A DNA stretch of 63,950 nucleotides from RGIG8748 sp045544515 (GTDB lineage: Bacteria; Bacillota; Clostridia; UMGS1810), in the NCBI GenBank assembly GCA_045544515.1, contig JAZPZD010000014.1:1-63950 (forward strand). The letters are read 5' to 3'. Positions 1-8,595 of the stretch are shown in pieces. Positions within the stretch are counted from its first letter, which is position 1, and every line of letters begins with the position of its first letter. The notes under the pieces are model-generated. The model saw only the letters and a list, made by a program, of their open reading frames with translations, was not told where the DNA came from and made no database searches. The position numbers and the translations under genes are program-made.

Positions 1-418
1 TTTTTACTTTAGTTGTAGTTGGATATATCGCTCCAACACCAAGATAATCTGCTCCCTGAGCGTAAGCTTCAACTGCCTGTTCCACCGTCTTTGTGGTTGC
101 TCCTACAATTTTATCATTGCCCATAAGCTCTCTTGCCATAGAAATAGGCATATCATTTTGTCCAACGTGCACACCTTCAGCATCAATTGCCAATGCAACA
201 TCTACCCTATCATCAATGATAAGCGGAACATTATATTTCTTTGTAAGTGCGTGAACCTTATTGGCAAGGTCAATATACTCACGGGTGGTTTTGTCCTTCT
301 CACGAAGCTGAAGAAGTGTCACCCCTCCCATCAGTGCCTGCTCAACACGATACAAAAATTCCTCCTCAGAGTAATTTGAGCTGTCAGTTATAAAATACAT
401 ACTTGAATCGAATTTCAT
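1..418 (-). CDS. thiE: Thiamine phosphate synthase ThiE (partial, 3' end off the window)
   Basis: Joins the hydroxymethylpyrimidine diphosphate and thiazole phosphate moieties to make thiamine phosphate in the cytoplasm. The reverse strand from 418 reads MKFDSSMYFITDSSNY and continues open to the window edge, about 139 codons. QLREKD and GVHVGQND are characteristic of the ThiE TIM barrel. The start ATG (418-416) follows a GAGGAGTG Shine-Dalgarno, 13 nt after the thiH stop, so it is the last visible gene of the thiSFGHE operon. About one third of the protein lies outside the window. Identification is secure. Confidence 0.93.
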   Translation of the reverse strand, partial: MKFDSSMYFITDSSNYSEEEFLYRVEQALMGGVTLLQLREKDKTTREYIDLANKVHALTKKYNVPLIIDDRVDVALAIDAEGVHVGQNDMPISMARELMGNDKIVGATTKTVEQAVEAYAQGADYLGVGAIYPTTTKVK

Positions 419-431
419 ATACTCTCACTCC

Positions 432-1685
432 TCATACATATAAATAATCATTTAAAACCGGTTGCAGACCTTCACCTGCAATGTCCTTATACATCTTGTC
501 AAGGCTCCTGTTATCGTCTATCTCAAACTGCTCATCACCCTGTACTTCATCTGACTTTTTTCCGCTGTATTTACTTTCATGGTCGCCGATTCCGGTGGAA
601 ACACCTGCTGAAACCTTTGTTGCGGCAATCTTTACAATACCGTTTCTGAACTGCGCACTTTCACGGGAAGATACTGTAATCCCGACAAAAGGTAAGAATA
701 TACGGTAAGCACAGATTATCTGACAAAGCTGTTTTTCGTGAACATCCAATGGATTGATTTTATCGTTATTGATAATCGGCCTGAGTCTTGGACAGGATAG
801 TGACATTTCCGCATGAGGATATTTTCTTTGCAGGTAGTACACATGAAGCGCACTTGCTAAAGCATCCTTTCTGAAATCCGAAAGTCCTAAAAGTGCAGAA
901 AATGCTACTCCACGCATACCGCCCATAAGTGCTCGTTCCTGTGCATCAAAACGATAAGGCCACACACGCTTATGACCGAGCAGGTGAAGTTGTTCATATT
1001 TATCTGTATCATAAGTTTCCTGGAATACGGTCACATAGTCAGCACCGCACTCGTGAAGATACTTATATTCATCGGTATTTACGGGGTATATTTCAAGTCC
1101 TACCATACGGAAATACTTTCTTGCAAGCTTGCACGCTTCACCGATATAATTTATATCGCTTTGAGCACGGCTTTCGCCTGTAAGTATCAGAATTTCTTCC
1201 ATACCGCTATCTGCAATAACCTTCATTTCTTTTTCAATCTGCTCCATAGTGAGCTTCATGCGGTTAATATGGTTATAGCAATTAAAGCCGCAATACACGC
1301 AGTAATTCTCACAGTAATTAGCTATGTAAAGAGGAGTAAATAGATACACTGTGTTACCGAAATGTTTACTGGTTTCAAGTCTTGCTCTTTGTGCCATCTG
1401 CTCCAAAAACGGTTCTGCTGCCGGAGATAAAAGTGCCTTAAAATCTTCTATGGTACAGGTTTCATGCTCCAATGCTGCTTTTACATCTTTGGCAGTGTAT
1501 TTTGAGTAATCGAAAGAATTCATCTGTTCCATTACATTTTTGCAAACATCGGATTCTATTTTCTCCATCCCCGGCAAATATTCCATGTGTTTTTTTCGTG
1601 AGGAAGGATCTGTTTCTATCTGGTGCTTCTTTGCAAGTGCTTCTGGAGATAAATGCTCTGAATCCACAAAAAATTGATTTTCCAT
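432..1685 (-). CDS. thiH: 2-iminoacetate synthase ThiH (radical SAM tyrosine lyase)
   Basis: Cleaves tyrosine by radical SAM chemistry to give dehydroglycine (2-iminoacetate) for thiazole synthesis, the anaerobic alternative to ThiO. The 417-residue product carries the CX3CX2C iron-sulfur motif at C125, C129 and C132 (CENYCVYC) in the N-terminal half, and a ThiH-type C-terminal region. The start has a strong AAGGGGGAT Shine-Dalgarno that overlaps the stop codon of thiG. The N-terminus before the barrel is somewhat long, but no better start is visible. The presence of ThiH fits an anaerobic lifestyle. Confidence 0.95.
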   Translation of the reverse strand: MENQFFVDSEHLSPEALAKKHQIETDPSSRKKHMEYLPGMEKIESDVCKNVMEQMNSFDYSKYTAKDVKAALEHETCTIEDFKALLSPAAEPFLEQMAQRARLETSKHFGNTVYLFTPLYIANYCENYCVYCGFNCYNHINRMKLTMEQIEKEMKVIADSGMEEILILTGESRAQSDINYIGEACKLARKYFRMVGLEIYPVNTDEYKYLHECGADYVTVFQETYDTDKYEQLHLLGHKRVWPYRFDAQERALMGGMRGVAFSALLGLSDFRKDALASALHVYYLQRKYPHAEMSLSCPRLRPIINNDKINPLDVHEKQLCQIICAYRIFLPFVGITVSSRESAQFRNGIVKIAATKVSAGVSTGIGDHESKYSGKKSDEVQGDEQFEIDDNRSLDKMYKDIAGEGLQPVLNDYLYV

Positions 1686-1697
1686 TTTAAATCCCCC

Positions 1698-2468
1698 TTA
1701 ATCACGCAAAAATCCCGTAAGAGGATCGGATGCAGAGGCACCTCTTGTAAGCACTCTGCCAATGCCTGAAAGATATGCTTTTCTTCCGGCTTCGATTGCC
1801 TGACGGAATGCGGATGCCATAAGTGGAAGATTACCCGCTGTAGCGAGTGCTGTGTTTGCCATAATTGCAGCAGCACCCATTTCCATCGCTTCGCAAGCCT
1901 GAGACGGTTTACCGATACCAGCATCAACAATAATCGGCAAATCAATTTCATCAATAAGAATCTGAATAAAGTCTTTTGTTGCGAGACCTTTGTTAGAACC
2001 TATGGGAGACGCAAGTGGCATTATGGTGGCTGCTCCAGCATTTACTAAATCACGGGCTACATTTAAGTCCGGATACATATATGGCATAACAACGAAACCG
2101 TCATTTGCGAGAATTTCCGTTGCTTTGATTGTTTCTTCATTGTCTGGGAGCAGATACTTTGAATCACGCATAATTTCTATCTTTACAAAATTCCCACAAC
2201 CAAGCTCTCTTGCGAGCCTTGCAATTCTTACTGCTTCTTTAGCATTTCTTGCCCCACTTGTGTTTGGCAGAAGAGTTATTCCCTTTGGAATAAAATCAAG
2301 AATATTTTCCTGTTCTTTTGTATTTGCACGGCGAACTGCAAGAGTTATTATTTCTGCACCTGCATCCTTTACCGCAACTTCAATTAAATTAAGAGAGTAT
2401 TTTCCCGAGCCTAAAATAAAACGGGAATTAAATTCATGACCGCCGATAATAAGTTTGTCATTATTCAT
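1698..2468 (-). CDS. thiG: Thiazole synthase ThiG
   Basis: Forms the thiazole phosphate ring from deoxyxylulose phosphate, ThiS thiocarboxylate sulfur and dehydroglycine. The 256-residue product has the (beta/alpha)8 fold sequence, including the Schiff-base lysine at K96 in FVKIEI and the phosphate-binding segments VDAGIGKPS and MANTALATA. The reading frame opens 11 codons earlier, but the ATG at 2468 (MNNDKLIIGG) sits just after a GGAAGAAGGA Shine-Dalgarno and gives the usual family N-terminus, so it is preferred. The gene lies 16 nt after thiF and 12 nt before thiH, in the order found in many clostridial thi operons. Confidence 0.95.
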   Translation of the reverse strand: MNNDKLIIGGHEFNSRFILGSGKYSLNLIEVAVKDAGAEIITLAVRRANTKEQENILDFIPKGITLLPNTSGARNAKEAVRIARLARELGCGNFVKIEIMRDSKYLLPDNEETIKATEILANDGFVVMPYMYPDLNVARDLVNAGAATIMPLASPIGSNKGLATKDFIQILIDEIDLPIIVDAGIGKPSQACEAMEMGAAAIMANTALATAGNLPLMASAFRQAIEAGRKAYLSGIGRVLTRGASASDPLTGFLRD

Positions 2469-2484
2469 TTGTCTTTCCTTCTTC

Positions 2485-3120
2485 CTATACTTCAAATTCA
2501 TTAGCTATAAGCCTTAGTACCATGTGAGCCTGATGTGCTGCACATAGCATTACTCTTGATGATACAAGACCTATTCCGTCGGATGCATCACTTATTTCAT
2601 CACCGCAAAGATAAAATCTTTTTGTTACCTTTCTTGTATGTATGCTGTTCGCACTTCCCATACCAGCCATACCCGATGCTGCAACCAAGTATTTATCTGG
2701 CATCTCTTCCAAGACAAAATTGGTAAGCATCGCTTTACACTCTGCATTGTCAAAGGCTTCACAGATGATATCGCATTCTTTCAAAAGTTCTTTTGCGTTT
2801 TCCTCTGTTACACAAACCGTCTGTATCTCTGTTTCAAGATATGGGTTTATTTCTTTAAGATTTTCTCTTAAGGCTTCTGTCTTATACATGCCGACCTGAC
2901 TCGCCTTATACTGCTGACGGTGAAGATTGGTAATGTCTACCTTATCAAAATCAATCAGTATAAGTTTTCCTATTCCTGCACGTGCAAGAGCAATTGCTAT
3001 ATTAGAACCAAGTCCTCCAAGTCCGCAAATACCAACTGTTGTTGATGAAATCTTATTCTGCAGATCTTTTCCGTGTCTGTCATTTAAAGCCTTTATCCAT
3101 TCATCTTTTGAAGGCATCAT
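2485..3120 (-). CDS. thiF: Thiamine biosynthesis adenylyltransferase ThiF, short clostridial type
   Basis: Activates the ThiS C-terminus by adenylation for sulfur loading. The 211-residue product has the ATP-binding glycine motif GLGGLGSN and the E1-like segment LIDFDKVDITNLHRQQY. It is shorter than classical ThiF or MoeB (about 245-250 residues) and lacks an obvious paired CXXC zinc site, as in the short ThiF family of anaerobes. The preferred start is the first ATG of ATGATG at 3120, only 1 nt beyond the thiS stop. Its GGAGG Shine-Dalgarno lies inside the thiS end, so translational coupling with its partner ThiS is likely. Confidence 0.9.
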   Translation of the reverse strand: MMPSKDEWIKALNDRHGKDLQNKISSTTVGICGLGGLGSNIAIALARAGIGKLILIDFDKVDITNLHRQQYKASQVGMYKTEALRENLKEINPYLETEIQTVCVTEENAKELLKECDIICEAFDNAECKAMLTNFVLEEMPDKYLVAASGMAGMGSANSIHTRKVTKRFYLCGDEISDASDGIGLVSSRVMLCAAHQAHMVLRLIANEFEV

Positions 3121-3121
3121 A

Positions 3122-3316
3122 TCAACCACCTCCCACAAAGCTTACAACTTCAACATTATCATCATCTTTAAAAACAATCTCAGAATACTGTGCTTTTGGT
3201 ACTATATCTCCGTTTAATTCAACAGCAACTCTTTTTGCATCATAGCCTGCCAATGTAAGATATTCCAAAACTGTTTTACCGGAAACATCAACATATTCGC
3301 CGTTAATCTTTACCAT
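3122..3316 (-). CDS. thiS: Sulfur carrier protein ThiS
   Basis: Ubiquitin-like 64-residue sulfur carrier whose C-terminal glycine is adenylated by ThiF and thiocarboxylated. It ends in FVGGG, the required di-glycine tail, and begins MVKINGEYVDV. An in-frame GTG at 3325 lies inside the GGAGGTG Shine-Dalgarno and cannot be the start. The ATG at 3316 has ideal spacing. It is the first gene of the thi operon, directly downstream of the second TPP riboswitch terminator, so its expression should be shut off by thiamine pyrophosphate. Confidence 0.93.
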   Translation of the reverse strand: MVKINGEYVDVSGKTVLEYLTLAGYDAKRVAVELNGDIVPKAQYSEIVFKDDDNVEVVSFVGGG

Positions 3317-3336
3317 CTTTTTCACCTCCGGAATGT

Positions 3337-3370
3337 AATAAAAAAGGAAGTCACCGATTTGGTAACTTCC
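3337..3370 (-). terminator. Rho-independent terminator of the second (thiS-proximal) TPP riboswitch
   Basis: Perfect 10-bp stem (3346-3355 with 3361-3370, loop 3356-3360) followed by a T run on the minus strand. The 5' stem and loop contain CCAAATCGG, which can pair 9 bp (one G-U) with CTGATTTGG in the preceding aptamer. This gives a plausible ligand-controlled antiterminator. Confidence 0.9.
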
Positions 3371-3402
3371 ACATATTCCTTGTCAGCTTTGATGTCGTGC
3401 AA

Positions 3403-3488
3403 GGCATCCCTACGTTGGCATTATCCAAATCAGGTTCTCGGTCGGAGGTCTTACCTCCCTCTCAGCCTGTAACACAAGCTCCCGTTTC
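3403..3488 (-). promoter_or_regulatory. TPP riboswitch aptamer (second copy, thiS-proximal)
   Basis: THI-element aptamer on the minus strand. It shows the GGCTGAGAG core, the GAACCTGAT segment, GGATAATGCC and the CGTAGGGA closing segment in the right order. It binds thiamine pyrophosphate and lies immediately before an intrinsic terminator and thiS. It differs from the upstream copy mainly in the variable P3 arm (GGGAGGTAAGACCTCC here). Confidence 0.95.
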
Positions 3489-3502
3489 CTATTATTTTTT
3501 TT

Positions 3503-3536
3503 ACAAACAAAAAGAAGCTACCGATTTGGCAGCTTC
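3503..3536 (-). terminator. Rho-independent terminator of the first (promoter-proximal) TPP riboswitch
   Basis: Nine-pair stem (3514-3522 with 3528-3536, one G-U) followed by TTTTTGTTT on the minus strand. Like its twin it contains CCAAATCGG, complementary to the GATTTGG of its own aptamer. Confidence 0.9.
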
Positions 3537-3569
3537 CGCTTATTCCATGTCAATTGCGATGTCGCACAA

Positions 3570-3655
3570 GGCATCCCTACGTTGGCATTATCCAAATCAG
3601 GTTCTCGGTCGAAGGTTATACCTTCCTCTCAGCCTGTAACACAAGCTCCCATTTC
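3570..3655 (-). promoter_or_regulatory. TPP riboswitch aptamer (first copy, promoter-proximal)
   Basis: Complete THI element on the minus strand with the GGCTGAGAG, ACCTGAT, GGATAATGCC and CGTAGGGA core segments. It lies about 17 nt downstream of the predicted -10 box, is followed by its own terminator, and is then followed by a second near-identical aptamer and terminator. Each unit looks complete. Confidence 0.95.
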
Positions 3656-3671
3656 TTTTTTTTGTTTTTAT

Positions 3672-3700
3672 ATTGTAACACATCCTGTCAATAATTGCAA
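3672..3700 (-). promoter_or_regulatory. Sigma-A promoter of the thiSFGHE operon
   Basis: -35 TTGCAA (3695-3700), 17-nt spacer, -10 TACAAT (3672-3677) on the minus strand, ending just upstream of the first TPP aptamer. Confidence 0.75.
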
Positions 3701-3779
3701 GTCTTCAATAAAATTTTTTGACTTATGAAATAAAATATACTATTACGATAATTAAAAATTGGAAATGCAAATCAATTTA

Positions 3780-5501
3780 TCAATAAACTCTCTTAACTCC
3801 AAGTCCACTTTTAGCTGCTATTAACTGACCGAATTCTCCTTGCATTAGTTCTGCAAAAGCATCTACCTTTGGATTATTTTCACCGTCACGAATTACTGCA
3901 TAATAGTTTGTTGTATATGGATAGGTTCCGTTAGAAATTGTTTCTTCGGTTGGAGCTATGCCATTTATGCTCAAAAATTTCAAATCAAGAGGTCCAAGCA
4001 CAGATGAATTAACTAAGTAATAATAGAACAGGCTATATCCCATAGCATAGTTGCCTTCGTTCTTTCTGTTATAGTCATCAACTTCAGTAAGAATACTTGA
4101 CATCATAATAGATGTGCGCTCTCTTGATATATCCTCACTTATTTCTTTTCCGTCAAGAATAAACTGTTCCATCTGAGCATGACTTCCACTGTCTTCATTT
4201 CTGCAATATGCGGCAAGTGTGCCATCATCTCCACCAAGCTCTTTCCAATTAGTTATACCGTTATTAACATAAATGTCGTGAAGTTGCTCTGTTGTAATAT
4301 TATCAACTTTATTTTTTGTCCCCGTAAAGAAGATAAGTGCCTCATCAGCAATCGGTATAAATTTAAGTTTTACATTCTTTTCTTCTGCATACTTTAACAC
4401 TTCTTCGCCTGCATCGGGAACAAATATCATTTCCACCTCGCCGTCAATCAGGCGTTTATACGATGCAACCGTTTTACTATGTGCTTTAGGGAAGTCCGGG
4501 TGATTATCATAATTTTGATAATATGCACTATATATGTTTTGTGTTATTGCATAGGTTGATGTCGAACCATCCAAAACGGGAATTTCTATTTCAGGAGCAG
4601 TTTCTCGTAAAATTGCAGGGGCATGATTATTAAAGAATATACGGATAAACTGATATAAGAATTCACAGCATTCCAATCTTGTTACAGCCTGCTGCGGATA
4701 CCAGAATAATTCGTCATCTGCAGTATCCATAAATTCATGATCAACAAGTTCTAGCAAAAGATGATAATTGTCTTTGGTTAATGCTTTGTATGCTACTTTA
4801 GCATAGTCAGACACTTTATCCAAGTCCTTATATTTTGAGAAATCCATTTCAGCTTCTTGAGGTTCAATTTTCCCCATATCAGAAAGCATACGGAAGGTCA
4901 TAGCAACAAGCTGTTCACGGGTTATGACCGAATCAGGATTAAAGTTTGTATCCTTCATAAACACGCCTTTATCCACAAGTGCCATTATATATCCCTTTGC
5001 CCAATGGTTTTCGGGAATATCCTCAAAGCAGGATGCAGAGCGAGTTTTGGGAACACTAAACATTCTTGAAAAAATCGTTGCCATTTCTGCTCTTGTAAGT
5101 TCCTTTTCAGGTCTGAAGCTTCCATCTTCAAATCCTACAATAATCTCTCTTGATGAAATTTCGTGTATGTAGCTCTCGTATTTATACTTCTCACCCAAAT
5201 CATTAAAAGGTGTGGTGTATGTTACTTTCTCAACTGTAAAATCGCTGTTATCCGGAAGATAAGCATAGCTATACCCATCAAGAGGACCTATAGAAAGCGG
5301 AATAATCTGTTTCGTGCCTTTATCTCTAACAATATATACAGTATCACTACCATAGTCATAGTTTTCTTCTGATTTTATATATTTGATGGTGTTTTCATTA
5401 TGAATATTGATATCTTCGCTTGCAGATACAGCAAGGCAGGATATACCGCTCGTAACCAAAACCGCTACACATAGAATCATTGACATTAATCTATTTTTCA
5501 T
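3780..5501 (-). CDS. SLH-domain surface protein with a PstS-like substrate-binding domain
   Basis: The 573-residue product starts with a signal peptide (about 1-27). Three S-layer homology repeats follow at about 100-148, 157-206 and 222-290 (FEDGSFRPEKELTRAEMATI is clearest), then a phosphate-binding-protein-like domain from about 305 to the end (LDGSTSTYAI; SGSHAQMEQF). The SLH repeats should anchor it to the cell wall polymer, and the second part resembles PstS-type periplasmic-binding domains. The ligand is unknown; phosphate is only a family guess. It is the last gene of the BlaI-controlled operon, 14 nt after the preceding gene, with a GAGGAGGCG Shine-Dalgarno. It is unlikely to be the transporter PstS itself, since no pstCAB is nearby. 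Confidence 0.82.
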   Translation of the reverse strand: MKNRLMSMILCVAVLVTSGISCLAVSASEDINIHNENTIKYIKSEENYDYGSDTVYIVRDKGTKQIIPLSIGPLDGYSYAYLPDNSDFTVEKVTYTTPFNDLGEKYKYESYIHEISSREIIVGFEDGSFRPEKELTRAEMATIFSRMFSVPKTRSASCFEDIPENHWAKGYIMALVDKGVFMKDTNFNPDSVITREQLVAMTFRMLSDMGKIEPQEAEMDFSKYKDLDKVSDYAKVAYKALTKDNYHLLLELVDHEFMDTADDELFWYPQQAVTRLECCEFLYQFIRIFFNNHAPAILRETAPEIEIPVLDGSTSTYAITQNIYSAYYQNYDNHPDFPKAHSKTVASYKRLIDGEVEMIFVPDAGEEVLKYAEEKNVKLKFIPIADEALIFFTGTKNKVDNITTEQLHDIYVNNGITNWKELGGDDGTLAAYCRNEDSGSHAQMEQFILDGKEISEDISRERTSIMMSSILTEVDDYNRKNEGNYAMGYSLFYYYLVNSSVLGPLDLKFLSINGIAPTEETISNGTYPYTTNYYAVIRDGENNPKVDAFAELMQGEFGQLIAAKSGLGVKRVY

Positions 5502-5515
5502 TAAATCGCCTCCTC

Positions 5516-7132
5516 TTATTGTTCGATCATAACATTAAACAATTCTGATTTAACCATTGAGCCATCTTCAAAATTAAATTCAAATTGCAAATGTCCCATA
5601 GTATCTTCTTTTGAAAAGCTCATATTTATTAAAATTGGAATTTGTTCAAATGGCGCTATAGCACGACCAACCTCTTTTTCATATTCTTGCATTTCCGTTC
5701 CTGCAGGAGTAAATTTAGCAATAACAGCTTGCGGAATAGCACCGTTAAAATTTATATATACACTGGCGTCACGAAGAAGATTATACCAACCATCATCTCT
5801 TTTCAAAGCTCTTTCAGCAGTTGATTTGTTGTCCTTATGAGTTACATTGTGAAAAAGTATCTCTTTTATTTCTAAAGGTTCAACCAATTTATAACTGTGC
5901 ACAATCCAAATACCGTGTTCTGTTTTATCAATTGGTTTGAATAATTCAATATGGTGTCTGTAATTTCCTATACTATACACTCCGCCGCACTTTTCTCCGT
6001 CTCCTGCAAAGGACATAAGAGAACAATCATCCACCGCATATCCTTTTCCTGATATATATGACTGCATAACCTGCTCATAGTCTAATCTCCATGGAAAGTG
6101 CCCATTATCAACTTGTCTTTGTAAATCTACCATTTGAGCATACGACATATTTTCAGCATTAGTTATAACAGGGGTGTCAATATCATTTATTAACAAAAAA
6201 GTTGATTCAACATGAGTTATGCCTTTAGACATCCTCTCATATTCATCTGCAAAAACAATGTCTTCCTTATCACTGCCTGCCCATATAGGCACTTGAACAT
6301 CAGTTGGTCTTCCAATTAAAAATGCGTATTCCTGATTTTGCCATACAATTGTTCCACCAACCATTCCGATGTGTTCTTCAATTTCAGAATCGGGAATTTT
6401 CATAACCGAAAATAATGTTCCCATACCATCATGCTTTTCTGCAATTCCTTTATGTTTGAACGCTATATAGCCATCATTAACAGTTGTTTCGTCAGCTATG
6501 TATTTCCCAAGCCAATGCATAGGTAGTTCAAACTGAATATTCATTGTTTCGTTCTTATACAATGTACTTCCAAAGATATCGTAGTTATTTGCATCTATGA
6601 AGATATATTCTATAAACTCATACGGGATATAGAGTGTGCTATTTTTAGCTTCAGGTGCAGTTTTAGTTTCTCTTGTTGCACTTGCACCATTCAACGATTC
6701 ATAATAAATTTCATTCTTTCCAAGGCTAATCCTGTAATTGTCATTTGACCCCGGAATTTTAATAACTGCTTCATTAAAGTTTTTTTCACATTCTGCACCA
6801 AGTTTTTGACATAGTTCTTCTAACGGGAAGAATGCCATTATTTGAGTGCTAAACCCTGTCGGTAGCGTTTCCGAAAATATATAAGGATCATTTTGGAAGC
6901 TGATAATTTCTCCGTTAAATGTAAGCTTTATATCGCTATTAACTACTGTGTCATCCTGTCTGTTGACTGCCACCCAAATAGAAACACAGATTATTGACAC
7001 TATTATAACAGCGAACACCGTCATCGCTATAAACTTTGATGTCTTGCCGTTTTTAGAACGAATCTTTGAAAAACGGTTTTGCAGTTTTTTCTTATCCATG
7101 CTCATTTTTGTTGTAAACATTTTTTCAAGCAT
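5516..7132 (-). CDS. Membrane-anchored protein with stalk (copper amine oxidase N-terminal-like) domain; second BlaR1-type sensor paralogue
   Basis: The 538-residue product begins MLEKMFTTKMSMDKKKLQNR, a basic cytoplasmic segment nearly identical to the start of the neighbouring protein at 7156-8595. One transmembrane helix follows at about 34-57, then a long extracytoplasmic part. Residues 66-185 resemble the copper amine oxidase N-terminal or stalk domain (NGEIISF, FFPLEELCQKLGA). The rest is a beta-rich region I do not recognise. The start has an AAGGAGGG Shine-Dalgarno, 23 nt after the upstream gene. The shared N-terminal module corresponds to the linker plus fourth helix of BlaR1-like proteins, so this may be an alternative sensor subunit for the M56 protease. 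Function is inferred. Confidence 0.7.
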   Translation of the reverse strand: MLEKMFTTKMSMDKKKLQNRFSKIRSKNGKTSKFIAMTVFAVIIVSIICVSIWVAVNRQDDTVVNSDIKLTFNGEIISFQNDPYIFSETLPTGFSTQIMAFFPLEELCQKLGAECEKNFNEAVIKIPGSNDNYRISLGKNEIYYESLNGASATRETKTAPEAKNSTLYIPYEFIEYIFIDANNYDIFGSTLYKNETMNIQFELPMHWLGKYIADETTVNDGYIAFKHKGIAEKHDGMGTLFSVMKIPDSEIEEHIGMVGGTIVWQNQEYAFLIGRPTDVQVPIWAGSDKEDIVFADEYERMSKGITHVESTFLLINDIDTPVITNAENMSYAQMVDLQRQVDNGHFPWRLDYEQVMQSYISGKGYAVDDCSLMSFAGDGEKCGGVYSIGNYRHHIELFKPIDKTEHGIWIVHSYKLVEPLEIKEILFHNVTHKDNKSTAERALKRDDGWYNLLRDASVYINFNGAIPQAVIAKFTPAGTEMQEYEKEVGRAIAPFEQIPILINMSFSKEDTMGHLQFEFNFEDGSMVKSELFNVMIEQ

Positions 7133-7155
7133 TGAGTTTCCCTCCTTGTTTATCG

Positions 7156-8595
7156 TTAGGTAGTCAAATCAAGTATTTCTTCGGAGTCAATTCCAAAATA
7201 ACCTAACATTTCAGAATTATCTCCATCACTGTAATCGTAATATGTGCCATTAGATACAAACACCGCACAACTATCCGTTGCAAGTGTAACCATACCTTTT
7301 TCTCCGTCTTGATTCGTTAAAACAAGTATGCCTTTGATCGGACAATCTGTAGCTCCTTTGATTATTTTTGCATTAGAGAGCATTTGTTCTATTTTTCCGA
7401 GATTGCTTCTTACCAAAATCGGATATACTGTGCCATTAATCATAAGCTCTGCATGTGTTATATCCTTTATATCCTGTGGGTAAAATTCTTTTTGTGGGAT
7501 TTCAGGATTTCTTAGCAAATTTACTAAAGACTTCTGTTCGTCTAATGTAATATCTGAATAGAATACAAGCTCAGTCTTATAATTATCAAAAATGAAAATC
7601 ATCAGGTTGTTTTCATCTGTGGCATTGTCCCAAACATTATACATTCTCACATCATAATTGCCGTCTTTTTCAACTGCAAAATGTTTGAGATTTCTTGTTT
7701 CGCTTAGTTTGTCAAAAATCGCTTCAAGTCTATCTCCATTAACCTCCCACTGAAAACCGCTGTTTGGTAATATCTCCTCATCTTTTCTAAGCACTGTTTT
7801 CTCAATTATACTCAGTTTTTTCTCTACCTTACTTACATAATCATCCTTAAACACATATTGGAACAAACTGTTGTCATATGATTTATGGTCTAAATACACT
7901 AACTGTATTGATGCTATAAACCCATTCTGAGTCGTCAGATAATATACACCTTTATCCCCATTAACTATGCATTTATCACTGTACCATCCATAAGGATTTT
8001 CAACTTCAGTCAATGTATCGGTATAATTTGTGAAAAATTCTGTTCCGTTAGGTGCATTACCAATTTTTACTTCTCCGGATTTGATGTTGATAATATAATT
8101 ATCGTACTTTGCAACCCTGTCATTATGTAGTCCTTCATTTGTTAAATATGCAAAATTGCCATGTTTATCTATTTTAAATACAGTAAAGCAATCGCCCTGT
8201 GTATGTCCTGCAATATTCAGTTTACTTAAATTAATTTTATGAATTATTTCATTATTCTGTTGGTTAATAACGAAAAATCCTTCAAGATAGTGGAATACCA
8301 GCTTTTCATCATCAACATAATCAAGGTCTGCCATAATTGAGCCGATAGGACGATTTATATAGTCAGAAAATTCGCTATCTGTCATTGTGTAATCTTTGGT
8401 GATATTTACTGCAATAATTACTCCAACACTAATTATTGCAATTATAATAATTCCAAAAAGAATACCACTAAACAATTTAGAAAGCCTTCCGTTTTTAGAA
8501 CGGATTTTTGAAAATCTGCTTTGTAGTTTCTTTTTATCTGCACTCATTTTGGTTGTGAACATCTTTTCCAACATATAAAATCGCCTGCCTCTCAT
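7156..8595 (-). CDS. Sensor subunit of a split BlaR1-type receptor (linker, fourth helix and extracytoplasmic domain)
   Basis: The 479-residue product has a basic cytoplasmic linker (MLEKMFTTKMSADKKKLQSR), a single helix at about 41-64 and a large outer region. The C-terminal 100 residues (AELMINGTVYPI, ATDSCAVFVSNGTYYDY) resemble the C-terminal region of clostridial M56 peptidases. The first ATG overlaps the stop of the M56 gene as ATGA, implying translational coupling. A second ATG at 8574 matches the start of the paralogue at 7132 and has a CAGGCG Shine-Dalgarno, so either may be used. The protein looks like the missing fourth helix and sensor domain of the upstream protease. No slippery heptamer is present at the junction. 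A simple frameshift in an ancestral fused gene is the alternative. Confidence 0.72.
   Translation of the reverse strand: MRGRRFYMLEKMFTTKMSADKKKLQSRFSKIRSKNGRLSKLFSGILFGIIIIAIISVGVIIAVNITKDYTMTDSEFSDYINRPIGSIMADLDYVDDEKLVFHYLEGFFVINQQNNEIIHKINLSKLNIAGHTQGDCFTVFKIDKHGNFAYLTNEGLHNDRVAKYDNYIINIKSGEVKIGNAPNGTEFFTNYTDTLTEVENPYGWYSDKCIVNGDKGVYYLTTQNGFIASIQLVYLDHKSYDNSLFQYVFKDDYVSKVEKKLSIIEKTVLRKDEEILPNSGFQWEVNGDRLEAIFDKLSETRNLKHFAVEKDGNYDVRMYNVWDNATDENNLMIFIFDNYKTELVFYSDITLDEQKSLVNLLRNPEIPQKEFYPQDIKDITHAELMINGTVYPILVRSNLGKIEQMLSNAKIIKGATDCPIKGILVLTNQDGEKGMVTLATDSCAVFVSNGTYYDYSDGDNSEMLGYFGIDSEEILDLTT

Noticed and set aside
3337..3655. Two similar 150-bp units as a possible CRISPR or tandem repeat array
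   Set aside because: Each unit contains all core TPP aptamer segments plus a terminator, which explains the similarity fully.
3672..3691. TTGACA next to the thi promoter as the -35 box
   Set aside because: It is only 8 nt from TACAAT; the TTGCAA further upstream has the correct 17-nt spacing.
3780..5501. Calling the SLH gene the phosphate transporter subunit pstS
   Set aside because: SLH repeats, the lack of pstCAB genes and the BlaI operon context argue against a standard transport role.
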